A stretch of 64,000 bases of DNA. Source: Drechmeria coniospora. Taxonomy: Eukaryota; Ascomycota; Sordariomycetes; Hypocreales; Ophiocordycipitaceae. Position numbers and translations under genes: made by a program. Positions within the stretch are counted from its first letter, which is position 1; every line of letters begins with the position of its first letter. A model generated the notes under the pieces. The model saw only the letters and a list, made by a program, of their open reading frames with translations, was not told the DNA's origin and searched no databases. Of this stretch, positions 34,666 through 45,289 are shown one piece after another. The stretch lies in assembly GCF_001625195.1 (NCBI RefSeq), contig NC_054389.1, positions 2,884,147-2,948,146 of the forward strand, read 5' to 3'.

Positions 34666-35592
34666 ATGCGTTTCCAGGCCCTCCAAATACTGCTTCTCGG
34701 CTACGTGGCCAGCACGGTGGCTTCAACAAAATGCCTGACATCGTCGCCTGAGTTGTATTGCTCTGAGGATACGCCTCATTCTGTTGAATATTGCGAAGAA
34801 AAACTAGCCAAGCAAAGGGATATGATATCATGCCAACGCTCCAAGAACCCTGGCTTCTCTGAAACGATAAACATTGACGTTTACATACATGTTATTGCTA
34901 ACGAGACTCATGGTCACCTCGACAACCAAACTCTAAGCCGTCATATCTCTAGAATAAATAGGGACTTTACTGCCTCAAACATCGCTTTCAAGATCAAAGG
35001 CGTTGACAAGATCGTCAGAAGCTGGCCAATCGGGTTCGACAATACTCATGACATGATAATGAAAAGCGGAATCCAACGAAAGGGGGACATGAGCGCTCTG
35101 AACATCTTCTTTTTGGCTCATATTGATGACCCCCTGAAAAATCATGTTCTTGGATGGTCTTCCATGCCCTGGTGGGCAATGCAAGAGTCAATACGCGATG
35201 TCGGAAGCGATGGGATATTTATTCACTCAGAGACTGTTCCTACAAGCTTGAACATAACCGCGAAAAAAGATGAGAGCGACACCACGACGCATGAAATTGG
35301 TCACTGGCTTGGCCTCTTCCACCCGTGGGATAACACCCTACCCGACTGCAGTGGCCCTGGTGATGGGATAGATGATACGCCTGCTATGACGCGGAACAAT
35401 ATCAAGGGCGCTCTTGGTCCTGACTCGTGCCCCGACTTAGCTGGAATGGATCCTGTTGACAACTTCATGGTATATACCCACAATTCTGGTGAAAACAAGT
35501 TTACGCCGCAGCAGATAGAGCGCATGAGGGCTATGTGGTTTCAGTATCGTGCACCTGATAATGGGACTTCTAGTCTCTGCAAGACTGCCTAA
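34666..35592 (+). CDS. Secreted zinc metalloprotease, M43 (pappalysin/cytophagalysin, MEP1-like)
   Basis: Single-exon gene of 308 residues. I start it at 34666 rather than at the in-frame ATG 36 bp upstream because it then begins with a classical signal peptide (residues 1-19, 'LQILLLGYVASTVAS'). The catalytic motif 'HEIGHWLGLFH' at 209-219 matches HExxHxxGxxH, with three zinc-binding histidines and the general-base Glu. The Met-turn follows at 264-271 as 'VDNFMVYT'; M43 enzymes commonly have Asp after the Met, here Val. Several cysteines could form disulfides. These secreted proteases are expanded in entomopathogenic and dermatophytic fungi and degrade host proteins outside the cell. The frame is intact in spite of the decayed surroundings, which argues for selection. 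No introns are needed. Confidence 0.88.
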   Translation: MRFQALQILLLGYVASTVASTKCLTSSPELYCSEDTPHSVEYCEEKLAKQRDMISCQRSKNPGFSETINIDVYIHVIANETHGHLDNQTLSRHISRINRDFTASNIAFKIKGVDKIVRSWPIGFDNTHDMIMKSGIQRKGDMSALNIFFLAHIDDPLKNHVLGWSSMPWWAMQESIRDVGSDGIFIHSETVPTSLNITAKKDESDTTTHEIGHWLGLFHPWDNTLPDCSGPGDGIDDTPAMTRNNIKGALGPDSCPDLAGMDPVDNFMVYTHNSGENKFTPQQIERMRAMWFQYRAPDNGTSSLCKTA

Positions 35593-37371
35593 GCATGCTC
35601 GACATATATGGGGTCAGGCCTGATATGGGTTCGTTGGATAACGCTGATACGAAGCATTGGCTGCGACTAGAAAACGGCTGTTGAATGGAATGGGCTAGGC
35701 AAGTAGAATCTCGGGAAAACTCTTGATATTGCATTATTCAGTCATTACATACAGTAACCACTTGATCGTCTACATCACGAAAGCACCAACGCTCTCTTTT
35801 CTCTTGATCTTGCCTCTACGGGTCTCGTGCGTAGTCAGATGCGACTCTTGTAGATGCTTTCACTACCCGTTGCAAGGAAAGGGGAGTGTAGGCAGCTAAA
35901 AATATCTGTGAAGAGGACATTCATTCTCAATAACCGATTAGTTATGACACTCAAATTTCCATGGTCCTCGTAGAATGGGGGGAGTACTGCGATGCGGTTC
36001 TGCCGAGTGATGCGGTCGCGGGCAATCCTCCTGCTAGTCCCCTTTTGCCTACCAGCGAGACAATTGTCTCTAGATCTCTTATGTGTATTGTTTTATATGT
36101 CGGATAAGTATCTGCAGAGACTACCGGCAGGATGGGATAGCTGCCTCCTCCTAGCTCACTGGCAGAACGATTGCGTTGCCCAAGAATTAGCTCATATTGC
36201 AGCCGCAGTCTTTCTTGCCAGTATTTATTGATATTGCCCATAGATATGGCAAGGATGGGTCACGAAAATCGGAAAAAACTCCTAAAAATACATTGGATAG
36301 GCCATTGTGGGAGTCCCCCAAAGTATAGTCGAATCAAACGTCCCCCCACGATGTAACGGGTTGGGTAACAAGGCTTAATACATCAGCCTTGTCATCTAGT
36401 CAAAATGAAATGTCTCTGGCCGATATAGTTCCGCAAATGGTCCAGGACCAGGATTTTGCATACAAACTCCATCTTATGCGGGGAAACTACCTCTGCCGTT
36501 GTGGCCACCCCTATCGGTGAGGGACGGAGTCTGTTGCAACAGTCCGAAGGAGACCCGTCGAGCGGATCACACGTACGCAGGCAGTCATCAGATGGTCAGA
36601 AACGGTCTGCGTGGTCTTCTGGAAGTTGTACATAGAGTTAGCAAGGGGTTTGTCGCAACAGACAGCATCCAATTCAGCGCGCCGCTCATTTTTTGTAGCC
36701 TAGTTGGGTGCGGCAGGGTTTCTGCATGTAAGTAATTAATATGGCAATGGTCCGAGCAAGTGCCCTGCTTACTTGCACAGGTACACCTAGTTGTACTTGT
36801 ACTGAGCACATGTAAATGTAAACGGGAGTGAAAGTGTGCCCCGTTTCCCAACCAAACCCACCCCGATAGTAAACACGTTTTTCAGCTTGTTCGTCGTGCA
36901 CACGGTCCCTGCGGTTTGTCACTGCTTGGACGGGTCGAGCACTGGGTATTGTAGGGTTGATGGCACACAGAGCGCACTGACAGGCGACAGAAACCGGACG
37001 AGGATTTCAGAGTTTGGCGAGCGGCAAACGCCCCTGCAAACTATTCATGGAATATACAATGTCTCTCTATGTGTTACCGAGAGATTGTTAGACAAGGTTT
37101 TTCTTGCGCTCTGCGCAACCTCTGTGCTTACCGCCTGGGGCGGATATATTTTGGTCCTAGCGAGGGTCAATGCGCCGATCGCCCCAGCGCTCTCGCCGTG
37201 CTGTTGCCCGAGTTCCATCTCCCCGGGGAAAATATCAAGCTAGTTAGTCCTCCATCCACACTCTATTGTTGCTATTAATCAGGTCGCCGATGGTAGCGAT
37301 GCCGCCCGGCTGAATAACCCCGGCCCTGGATCTCTACCTTGCCAGTCTGTCCGTTTTCCTACCTTATACAC
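35593..37371. other. Intergenic, no supported gene
   Basis: About 1.8 kb. A minus-strand ORF at 35951-36241 (96 codons) and a plus-strand one at 36836-37243 have no domain, and neighbouring frames are equally open. Nothing else recognised. Confidence 0.4.
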
Positions 37372-38199
37372 TCAAGCTCCAGAGTCATAGGGGGGCATTT
37401 GCACGCCCTCATTCTTGAGCTTTTCTGCGGCAGCCCTAGCCAAGGGCTCTTCTTCGGTCAGGCCAAAGGAGTGCCATTCAACGAGGAGGTAGTCCACGAC
37501 TGTCCACACGCTCATGTCTGCCATGTGAGGAAGGATCTGGTACTCCGAGCCTTCGATATCCATCTTTACGATGACAAAGTCGCGGGGAAGTGTGTTCATA
37601 AGTAGCCAGCGAGATAAGTTAATAGCAGAGAGCTCGGTACCGTTGCTTTTGGACTTTACGGCGTCTGGGTGGTTCGCGTAGATAGATGAGCCCCAGAAGT
37701 CTTGGGCGGAGTTAACGGTGTCGAGATAGAAAGTGCGTGTGCCGTCCCTGATATCGACAACGGTTGAGGGAAAGATGGTAACCTTTATGCCTAGGGCAGT
37801 ATATTTCTCTTTGGCTTGGACGAGCGCCGTATTAAAGTATGGGTTCGCTTCGAATAGGAAAATCTCTAGCATGGTGATATATCAGTCCGTTTCCCAGCTC
37901 GTGAATTAAATGCAATAATCCGGTCTCCATCAGCCAATCTACTCACCCGCCTGTTCGTGCGTCGCCCAGTCGGGACGGGGAAAATTGTAGGCAAATTTAG
38001 CGCCGTCATGTTGCAAAAAGGTCTCTAATGAGTCTGCGTTATTCGCACCGAGATCGACAAAGATATAACGCCGCTTTTCACCGCTCCGGTTCTGCATCGC
38101 ATTTCTGGGTAAAATATCGTCGTAGCGGTACAGCGCGCCGAGGAAAACGACTGAAAGGATAAAAGCGCCGAGAATAGCGATGTTTCTATGAATTGACAT
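37372..38199 (-). CDS. FkbM-family SAM methyltransferase with N-terminal membrane anchor, two exons
   Basis: Model: exon 1 38199-37947, intron 37946-37866 (81 nt, GTGAGT...CTAG), exon 2 37865-37372; 248 residues. The join 'HEQA|E|IFLFEANP' restores one reading frame. Residues 6-24 ('IAILGAFILSVVFLGALY') form a single hydrophobic segment after a short basic N-terminus, as in type II Golgi or ER proteins. The SAM-binding motif 'FVDLGANNADS' is at 47-57. The FkbM signature 'VKMDIEGSEYQ' is at 184-194. I start at 38199; an ATG 66 bp upstream is also in frame. The family O-methylates sugars or small molecules, and a membrane-anchored fungal member may act on glycans or glycolipids. That substrate is inference. 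Confidence 0.8.
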
Positions 38200-39059
38200 G
38201 CTTGTATTGTAACTTCGAATTGAGGTGCTGGGATGATAGCCACAGCAATAAAGGAAATTACACAAAATAATGACTTGAGAGCGGCCTTAGAGGGGATAAA
38301 CAGATTGAAAAGCGCTTCGCATTTTCGCTATACTCGCTTACTTCTTACCCTTTGTTAGCATCACTTTTAGTCCTGGGTCAAGTACTTCATGGGCTATCGA
38401 GGAGGGCCGGAAACGGAGAGCCACGTTGTCAGCTACGACACAACATAGTGTTGCGTGGGCTTTTTTGGGTGGCAATTTAGAGCCAACCCTTCAGGATACC
38501 TGCCAGCCACCTAACTTCATGGGGTATATAGTAGGTGGCAATGTACGAGATTAACACTTGTCCGCAATGAAAGAGCCTAGCTACCGACAACTAGTTTGTT
38601 CAGAAAGAACTGGTGGTGGGTCCGGGTAGCCCGCCACTGGCTTAACCGTCAAACTATTGCCGCCAGAGGCACAGAGCAGAGTTTGGAACTCACCTTTCTA
38701 AGGAAGGGAGGCTAGGGGCCAACTGGATAAATAATAGTTGTAATTATTACTCTGCCTAGTTTGGTTGGGTTGTCAGACGACATACAGTAGAGCTAAAAGT
38801 GTATATCACGTGACTTATCACGTGACTGCTAGTAAGAAGTGGACTGAGTAGAATTAAGCTGGGAGAGCTCCTCGGGCGTAGGGGGGCTCTCTGGGGATCT
38901 ATGCACTAATCACCCTCGTCCTTACGGAGTACAGCTAGCTTACCCGGGACTGGCGTTCTAACTACTAGACCTCGTTACACTCTCTCTGGTGAACCCATTG
39001 CGTCTGACATATAGTGGATTCATAACAAAGCCCATCCTACTAGGGAAAATTGTTCTGAG
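38200..39059. other. Intergenic, left edge of the AT-rich transposon block
   Basis: About 0.9 kb. A 10-bp TATCACGTGA-type word occurs twice within 38800-38826. The minus strand near 38930-38990 has a tRNA A-box-like word but no B box. No gene seen. Confidence 0.35.
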
Positions 39060-39250
39060 TGTTGCGGACTGACCCCAGTAGGGCAAACAGTGGCCATACT
39101 ACTAGCCGTTGCGCCATGCGGCGCCCCCTTGCTGTATCTAGTAAAAGGGTACGTATTGATAAAGCTAACACTTTATCAATTAGCCACGCTTTTAAGGGCC
39201 GTTACTGCTCTTCTTAACCATTGTACTTGGGCAAAGCCCAAGACCAATAA
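39060..39250. repeat. Left terminal inverted repeat of the fold-back element
   Basis: Matches the complement of 39632-39824. Includes a TAGCCGTTGCGCCATGC word and a GGGCAAAGCCCAAGACC inner edge. Confidence 0.75.
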
Positions 39251-39631
39251 TATGGAAAAGGTGAAGTTTTCCTCTTTCCTTTTATTAAAAAGGCTTTCTT
39301 TTAAGTTAAAAAAAATAAGGCTCTAGTATTTAGTATATTTAAGTTCCCTTCTTGTAGTAACTCAACTATTGAAAAGCGCTGGAAATCTTCCCAAGTGTTA
39401 TAATATTAGGCTTTGCCTAATAGAGCTATGTCTTAGGACAGAGTTACGTACGGTAGCACGTAACTCGTATCCTATAACTAAGCAGGCATTAGAGTATAAG
39501 TACTCTAATGCCTAGTACCTCGAGTTAGCGTTCTGTAGATTTCTTAACAACTATTTCCGACCACTAGATACTAGCAGTACTAGTAACTCTATAACACCAA
39601 GCCCAATATTACTTAGTCAAAGTAACTCAGT

Positions 39632-39824
39632 ATTATGGTCTTGGGCTTTGCCTAAGTACAACAATTAAGAAAAGTAGCAACGGCCCCTATAAGCGTAGCT
39701 AATTAATAAAGTATTAGCTTTATCAATACGTACCCTTTTGCTGGATGCAATAAGGGGGCGCTGCATAGCGCAACGGCTAGTAGTATAGCTATTGCTTATA
39801 CCCTACTGGGGTTAGTCCGTAACA
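39632..39824. repeat. Right terminal inverted repeat of the fold-back element
   Basis: Complement of 39060-39250, with more C-to-T type changes than the left copy. Confidence 0.75.
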
Positions 39825-40247
39825 TTCCATACTTTTAACAATATTCATTACTGGTTAATTAAATGCATACACATACTTAAGAATCCAATATTCAGCCTAG
39901 CTAGGCCTTGCCTAATAACAGTACTATAATACAGTCCAAGTCTATATTTAATTAAGTATATAGTAAGTTATCTAGTACTATATATATATATCTTACTATA
40001 TAACTAGTATATTTTTCATTTCTTAGTTAAATATTATATAGAACACTAAGGTACCCTTATATAATATTTGAGAATATCTCAGGACTATAATAAGCATACT
40101 TAGTTAAGTGAATTTGTAAGGCTAGGCGCCCGAGTAAAGCTCGGGTAGACAGGAAGGCAGGGCCGCCCTAGGAGTAGGGCACGCCCCGGCTATAAAAGGA
40201 GTATAAGTACGGAAGCTTAAAAGGGATTAAGCTTTAGTCTTGAATAC
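39825..40247. other. AT-rich spacer
   Basis: About 0.4 kb between the fold-back element and the Fot1-like relic. Holds a short GC-richer patch at 40120-40200 (CCCGAGTAAAGCTCGGG hairpin near 40131). No gene seen. Confidence 0.4.
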
Positions 40248-40809
40248 TAATCGTACTACGCCTTACCTAAAGGTAGTACTTACCACTATAGCGCGTATAC
40301 TACTATACCGTATACTTTAGTAATAGCTTCCAATTTAATAGCGTTTTGTAGTACAAAGACCGCCCTTTTTATTATAGACCTATAGATATTCTAATACTCT
40401 AGTTCTTTACTATTTTCGTATATTTTTTGCAGTATTAATAAATACCTATTTTACTATAGTATAGACCTTTTTGTCTATAGCCTCTACCTTCCTATAAGCT
40501 TAAGCAATATTATTATTTACCTTTATATAAGGCGCACTATAGGCGTATAGGCCTTATAAGCAAATGTAAGGTGCAGTACCCGCACTAAGTGCAGATACTA
40601 GTGGATCTTTTAACAATTTGGCTATTTGGTCAAACGGTTAACTAGTCTATTGTCTATATAGGTATACCTCCCCTATATATATTACACTTTAATTCTACTA
40701 TTTAACGGCCTTATTTAATTACAAGGACTCTATTAGTCTTAAGAACCTTATTCTTCAATACCTAATAAAGTTAATCTGCTCTTTTTGCCCTTTTTGGTTA
40801 CTAAAGGTC

Positions 40810-40978
40810 TGTTATAGTATTGGGCTTAGCCCGATACAGGAGAACGGAGGGAACTAAGGGACCTACTAGGAAGAGCGCATAACTAGAAGCCCTAGTTACT
40901 AAGTAGTTTTCCCTCCTTTAAGTCTTTTAATAAATATTATTAAGAGCTCTAGAGCAGTTGCCTAGTGACTCCGTAATA
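40810..40978 (-). repeat. Solo LTR (or TRIM-like unit), copy A
   Basis: 169 bp on the minus strand, flanked by the 5-bp duplication AGGTC (40805-40809 and 40979-40983). Same family as copies B, C and D. Contains a GGGCTTAGCCC hairpin near one end. Confidence 0.78.
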
Positions 40979-41017
40979 AGGTCCCTCTTTACCTATATTA
41001 GCTCTATAGTAGTAGTA

Positions 41018-41188
41018 TGTTACGGAGTTACTAGGCAACTGCCCTAGGGCTCTTAATAATATTTATTAGAAGACTTAAAGGAGGGAAAACTACTTAGCAA
41101 CTAGGGCTTCTAGTTGTATGCATTCTTCCTAGTAGGTCCTTTGGTTCCCTTCGTTTTCCTGTATCGGGCTAAGCCCGATACTATAATA
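41018..41188 (+). repeat. Solo LTR (or TRIM-like unit), copy B
   Basis: 171 bp, starting TGTTACGGAGTTACTAGG and ending ATACTATAATA, flanked by TAGTA (41013-41017 and 41189-41193). Confidence 0.78.
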
Positions 41189-41239
41189 TAGTAGTAGTTA
41201 AGGATCCTTAAATTAAACAGTTAAGGTTATAGTTAAAGG

Positions 41240-41410
41240 TATTATAAAGTTATTAGGCAACTGCTTTAGGGCTCCTAATAATGTTTATTAAAATACTTAA
41301 AGGAGGGAAAACTACTTAGCAACTAGGGCTTTTAGTTATATGCGTTCTTTCTAGTAGGTTTATTAGTTCCCTCCGTTCTCCTATATTGGGCTAAGCCTAA
41401 TACTATAACA
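41240..41410 (+). repeat. Solo LTR (or TRIM-like unit), copy C
   Basis: 171 bp, starting TATTATAAAGTTATTAGG (RIP-changed form of copy B's start) and ending ATACTATAACA, flanked by AAAGG (41235-41239 and 41411-41415). Confidence 0.78.
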
Positions 41411-41536
41411 AAAGGTATTATGAAGAGCCTTATTTTTATTGTTTATTATATCCTCTAGCCGTATAGTAACCTTCCTAACCTACCGTAATACTATTAGTAT
41501 TAAGAAGTTAGAAGAACTAAGTATATTAGGAGTATT

Positions 41537-41707
41537 TGTTAAGGAGTTACTAAGCAACTACTTTAGGGCTCTTAATAATATTTATTAAAAGACTTAAAGG
41601 AGGGAAAACTACTTAGCAACTAGGGCTTCTAGCTGTATGCATTCCTCCTAGTAGGTCCCTTAGTTCCCTTCGTTCTCCTATATTGGGCTAAGCCCAATAC
41701 TATAATA
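41537..41707 (+). repeat. Solo LTR (or TRIM-like unit), copy D
   Basis: 171 bp, starting TGTTAAGGAGTTACTAAG and ending ATACTATAATA, flanked by GTATT (41532-41536 and 41708-41712). Confidence 0.78.
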
Positions 41708-42477
41708 GTATTAAGAGAAGGGGTCGTAGGATATAACTCTATCTATATCCTTGGAGGCCTAGCAATTTAAATTAAGCCTTTTCTAGTATTACCTTATATA
41801 TTAATACCGTTAAATAAACCGTATAGCCCAGTTCTTTCTAATAGTTAGAGCTTGGGTTAAGGAATTTAGTAATACCCTTTCTAATAGAATATAATTTACA
41901 GTATCCGTAATAAACTTTAGGCAAATAGTAAAGTTAGTAGTATTAAGCCTATTAATATAATGCCTTTTCTTTTAGCCGATATAACTTAGTATTATAGCCT
42001 TAAATATTAGTCTTTGGACTAATACTATAATGTACGGATCGGTTAATAATAGTTAGGTAAGTAAGTAAGCCTTCTTTTAGAAACTAAGTAGTATTTAAGA
42101 CTAAAGCTTAGCCCTTCTTAAGTTTTTAGGCTTATGTTCCTTTTATAGCTAGGGTATACTTTACTCTTAGGCTACCCTACCTTTCTATCTACCTAGGCTT
42201 TACCTGTATGCCCTTGTCTACTTGGGCTTTACCTATACGCCTAGCCTTATAAATACTAAATAGTTATTACTATAGGCGCCTATAAGGGATTTTAAATAGT
42301 TAGGTAACCTTTATAATTTTTTCGTTAGGAAACTCGTTAAGATAATCTATAGCCTCCTGGGTATATATATTAACTATTAGATTATCTATAGCTATTATAA
42401 TTATAAAGATATTGGAAATTAAAGATAAATAAGGGCCAAAGTACGCAGTACAGTAGTGTGCGCGCTATAGTAGTAAG

Positions 42478-43214
42478 TATTAAAATACTAGTATTTATAC
42501 TAGTAAGACTACCTAAATAGGATACTATCCTATTAGTATTAGTACTAGTACTACTAGTATGGATGCTATACTATACTGCGAGTATTAGTAAGCATATTGA
42601 GTTAACTAATAGTGTACAATATACTACTTCTCCGAACTATGACTTGGAGCGACGTACGGTAGTACTACTACCGACCAACTTACTACTGTAATGTGACCTA
42701 CATATGTGGTAGCTAGTCGACTACTGGAGCTAATTGATCGGAACAACAATTGCTGCTCTCCTAATTGCTACTAGCGCTTGCTAGCCTATAATACTAACTT
42801 GGGCCGGACTACCTATTTATTATGTAATGGAATCAGCCAAGCTAATAACTGAAACAATCCATCCAACCTTATAACGGAAGCAGTTAACTAACGAGTAACT
42901 GAAACAGTTATCCAACTGTATAATGGTTTTAGCTATTTAAGCTATAGTACGATAGCGCCTTTAATCTACAATAGAATCTCCGATAAAGCCGTTATTAGGG
43001 ATTATTCTGTAGATATAAATAGCCGCTCTTTTCCTATACTATAGCTAGAAGAAATAATTATATTCGTTTGTATAATTCGGTACTACTAATTGTATACTCT
43101 TGCCTAGTTACTAACTGGTACTTCCCTTATTGCTGTTACTAATAGTATAATTGATTTACTAGTCTGTGCAATATACTTCTACTATCCTTTCCTCTTGCGT
43201 ATTAATTGCAAAGA
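42478..43214 (+). repeat. 5' LTR of the Copia element
   Basis: 737 bp, starting TATTAAAATACTAGTA (RIP form of TGTTAAAA) and ending TTGCAAAGA. The same length as the 3' LTR once the Gypsy insertion is removed. Confidence 0.88.
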
Positions 43215-43278
43215 GGTTATAAGCCCGGAAGGACTATAATTAATCTCCTAGAATTAATCTATACGACTTACTAAGTTG

Positions 43279-43655
43279 CCTACTAGTACTACTAGTAAAT
43301 TGCACAAGAACGACTATTGTAACTTATTAAGTTACCTACTAGTACTACTAGTAATTCTTGGTCGAACTCTGTAACTTACTAAGTTACCTACCAGTACTAC
43401 TGGTAATGATTGATTGACTTCTGTAACCTACTAGTACTACTAGTAATTCTTAGTTGAACTCTGTAACTTATTAAGTTACCTACTAGTACTACTAGTAACG
43501 CTTGGTTATCTCCAAGCTACGGTTCTTATACCTACTAGTACTACTAGTAACGCTTGGTTATCTCCAAGCTATAGTTCTTATTTCTACTAGTACTACTAGT
43601 AACGCTTAGTTGTCTCCAAGCTACAGCTCCTCTTCCTACTAGTACTACTAGTAGG
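43279..43655 (+). repeat. Palindromic repeats in the Copia 5' leader
   Basis: Eight copies of CTACTAGTACTACTAGTA, itself nearly palindromic, spaced about 50 bp apart between the 5' LTR and gag. Flanking text such as GTAACTTACTAAGTTAC is also repeated. Each copy can fold into a hairpin. Confidence 0.8.
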
Positions 43656-44430
43656 AGACCTAACTGCTAGTATTACTAGCTAGGTAAGTAAGGTAAGACT
43701 GGAATCTAGTTACTAACTAGAAAATGGATCCCAATAACTAAGGTTAGAAGACCAACCTATTGGAAATTGAAAAACATTTACGGGAATAATAAACGCAAAT
43801 CGACGAACTGCTACGGTAACTTAATACTGTTGTCTTAAGGATATAAGAACGACTAGATTTAATAGAGTCTACCCTTAGTACTAGTACTAGTCTTAATAGG
43901 GTAGAGGAAGGCTATTCTAACTATACGCTAAATAAAAAGGCATTTAACTTCCCTAAATATGCAAAACTTAAAGGTACTAAGAACTATAAGCTATAGGAGC
44001 AATTCCTAGCAATATACCTTTAAGCCCTTAATCTAAAAGGTTTTTTGGATAAACCTTTAATAGTATTTAGTTTTTCAAGCAGGAATTAAGCCAATTTATT
44101 TATACTACTATAGGATAGCTATTCGAAAGAAATCTTAGTATTAACTACTTATATTAAAAATCCAACTTAAATTTATTTATTATTAAAGAAGTATTACTGC
44201 AAAGGCTACAAAGCTAAGCGCTCCAACCTATATAAGGCCTACTATAGTCTTATATTTAAGGGGTATAAAGGAATACTTAATGTATTTAATACTAAATTTA
44301 ATAGTCGACTTACTAGGCTATTACTAGCTGGAGTAATAATTAATCTATTAGACTAAACTAATTATTACCTTATATCTGTTAAACCTATATTTCCATATTA
44401 GGTAGCTATTTAGGAAAATAACCTTATATC

Positions 44431-45289
44431 TGTTAAAAATACTAGTATTTATACTAGTAAGACTACCCAAATAGGATACTATCCTATTGCTACTACTACT
44501 AGTAGTAACAGCTAGGAGTACTACTACTAGCAAATATGCTATACTATACTGCGAGTATTAGTAAGCATATAGAGTTGACTGATAGTATACAACATACTAC
44601 TTCTCCGAACTACGACTCGGAGCGACTGCCGGCAGTACTACTGCCAGCCAACCCACTACTACAACCTGACCCACATATGTAGTAGTCAGTCGACTACTGG
44701 AGTCAATTGATCGGAACACCAATTGACATTCTCCCAACGACTACCAGCCGTTGCCAGCCAAGAGTACTACTCTTGGCAATTTGAACTATAGTACAGGGAC
44801 AACCAAGCCGGTGACTCACCGTGCGAATACGACCAAGCAGGTAACCTACTGCGCGGTATAATGGACTGGCCACCTGACTTAATAGGCTCATATATGCGTA
44901 CATTAGTACGGCAATTATAGTCTCGACTTAGGCATACTGGGTTGTCGCAGCTCGTATATGCGCACATTAGTATGGCAGTTATGGTCTCGACTTAGGCACA
45001 CTGAGTTGTCGCAGATCGTATATGCGCACATTAGTATGGCAGTTATGGTCTCGACCCAGGAACCTAAGGTTGTCGAGGTACTACCTCCAAGACATAAATA
45101 GTCCTATTTCTCCTGTACTGTACTTGATAGAATAATCGCATTCGTTTGTATAATTTGGTACTACCAAGTTTGCACTTTTACCCAGTTACTAACTGGTTCC
45201 CCTTATGCTGTTACTAACAGCTTAATTGATTCCCTGGTCCGTGCGATATACTTCCACTACCCCTCTTCTTGCGCACCTAAATTGCAAGA
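44431..45289 (+). repeat. Solo LTR of a related Copia subfamily inserted in gag, little RIP
   Basis: 859 bp, starting TGTTAAAAATACTAG and ending TTGCAAGA, flanked by ATATC (44426-44430 and 45290-45294). Its first ~300 bp parallel the host element's LTR, but TpG and CpA words are much better preserved (for example CTGCCGGCAGTACTACTGCC near 44625). It also contains a three-copy 64-bp tandem repeat at about 44886-45077 that the other LTRs lack. Confidence 0.82.
44886..45077 (+). repeat. 64-bp tandem repeat inside the solo LTR
   Basis: Three units starting near 44886, 44950 and 45014, each with CTCGTATATGCGCACATTAG and ending in GGTTGTCGCA or a variant. The third diverges at its end. Confidence 0.8.

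Larger units (their letters stand above)
39060..39824. mobile_element. Non-autonomous fold-back element with ~190-bp terminal inverted repeats
   Basis: The ends 39060-39250 and 39632-39824 are near-complementary over about 190 bp. Both start TGTT(G/A)CGGACT(G/A)ACCCCAG, with differences that are mostly transitions. The middle ~380 bp has no coding capacity beyond a short AT-rich ORF and holds a perfect hairpin (GGCATTAGAGTA ... TACTCTAATGCC) near 39486-39513. No clear target-site duplication was found, so the exact ends and superfamily are open. Confidence 0.72.

Noticed and set aside
38930..38990. tRNA-like sequence on the minus strand (A-box-like TAGTTAGAACG)
   Set aside because: No B box and no cloverleaf could be formed; possibly a decayed tRNA or SINE fragment but too weak to call.
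39090..39326. 78-codon plus-strand ORF
   Set aside because: Lies across the left inverted repeat and core of the fold-back element, with no homology to a transposase.
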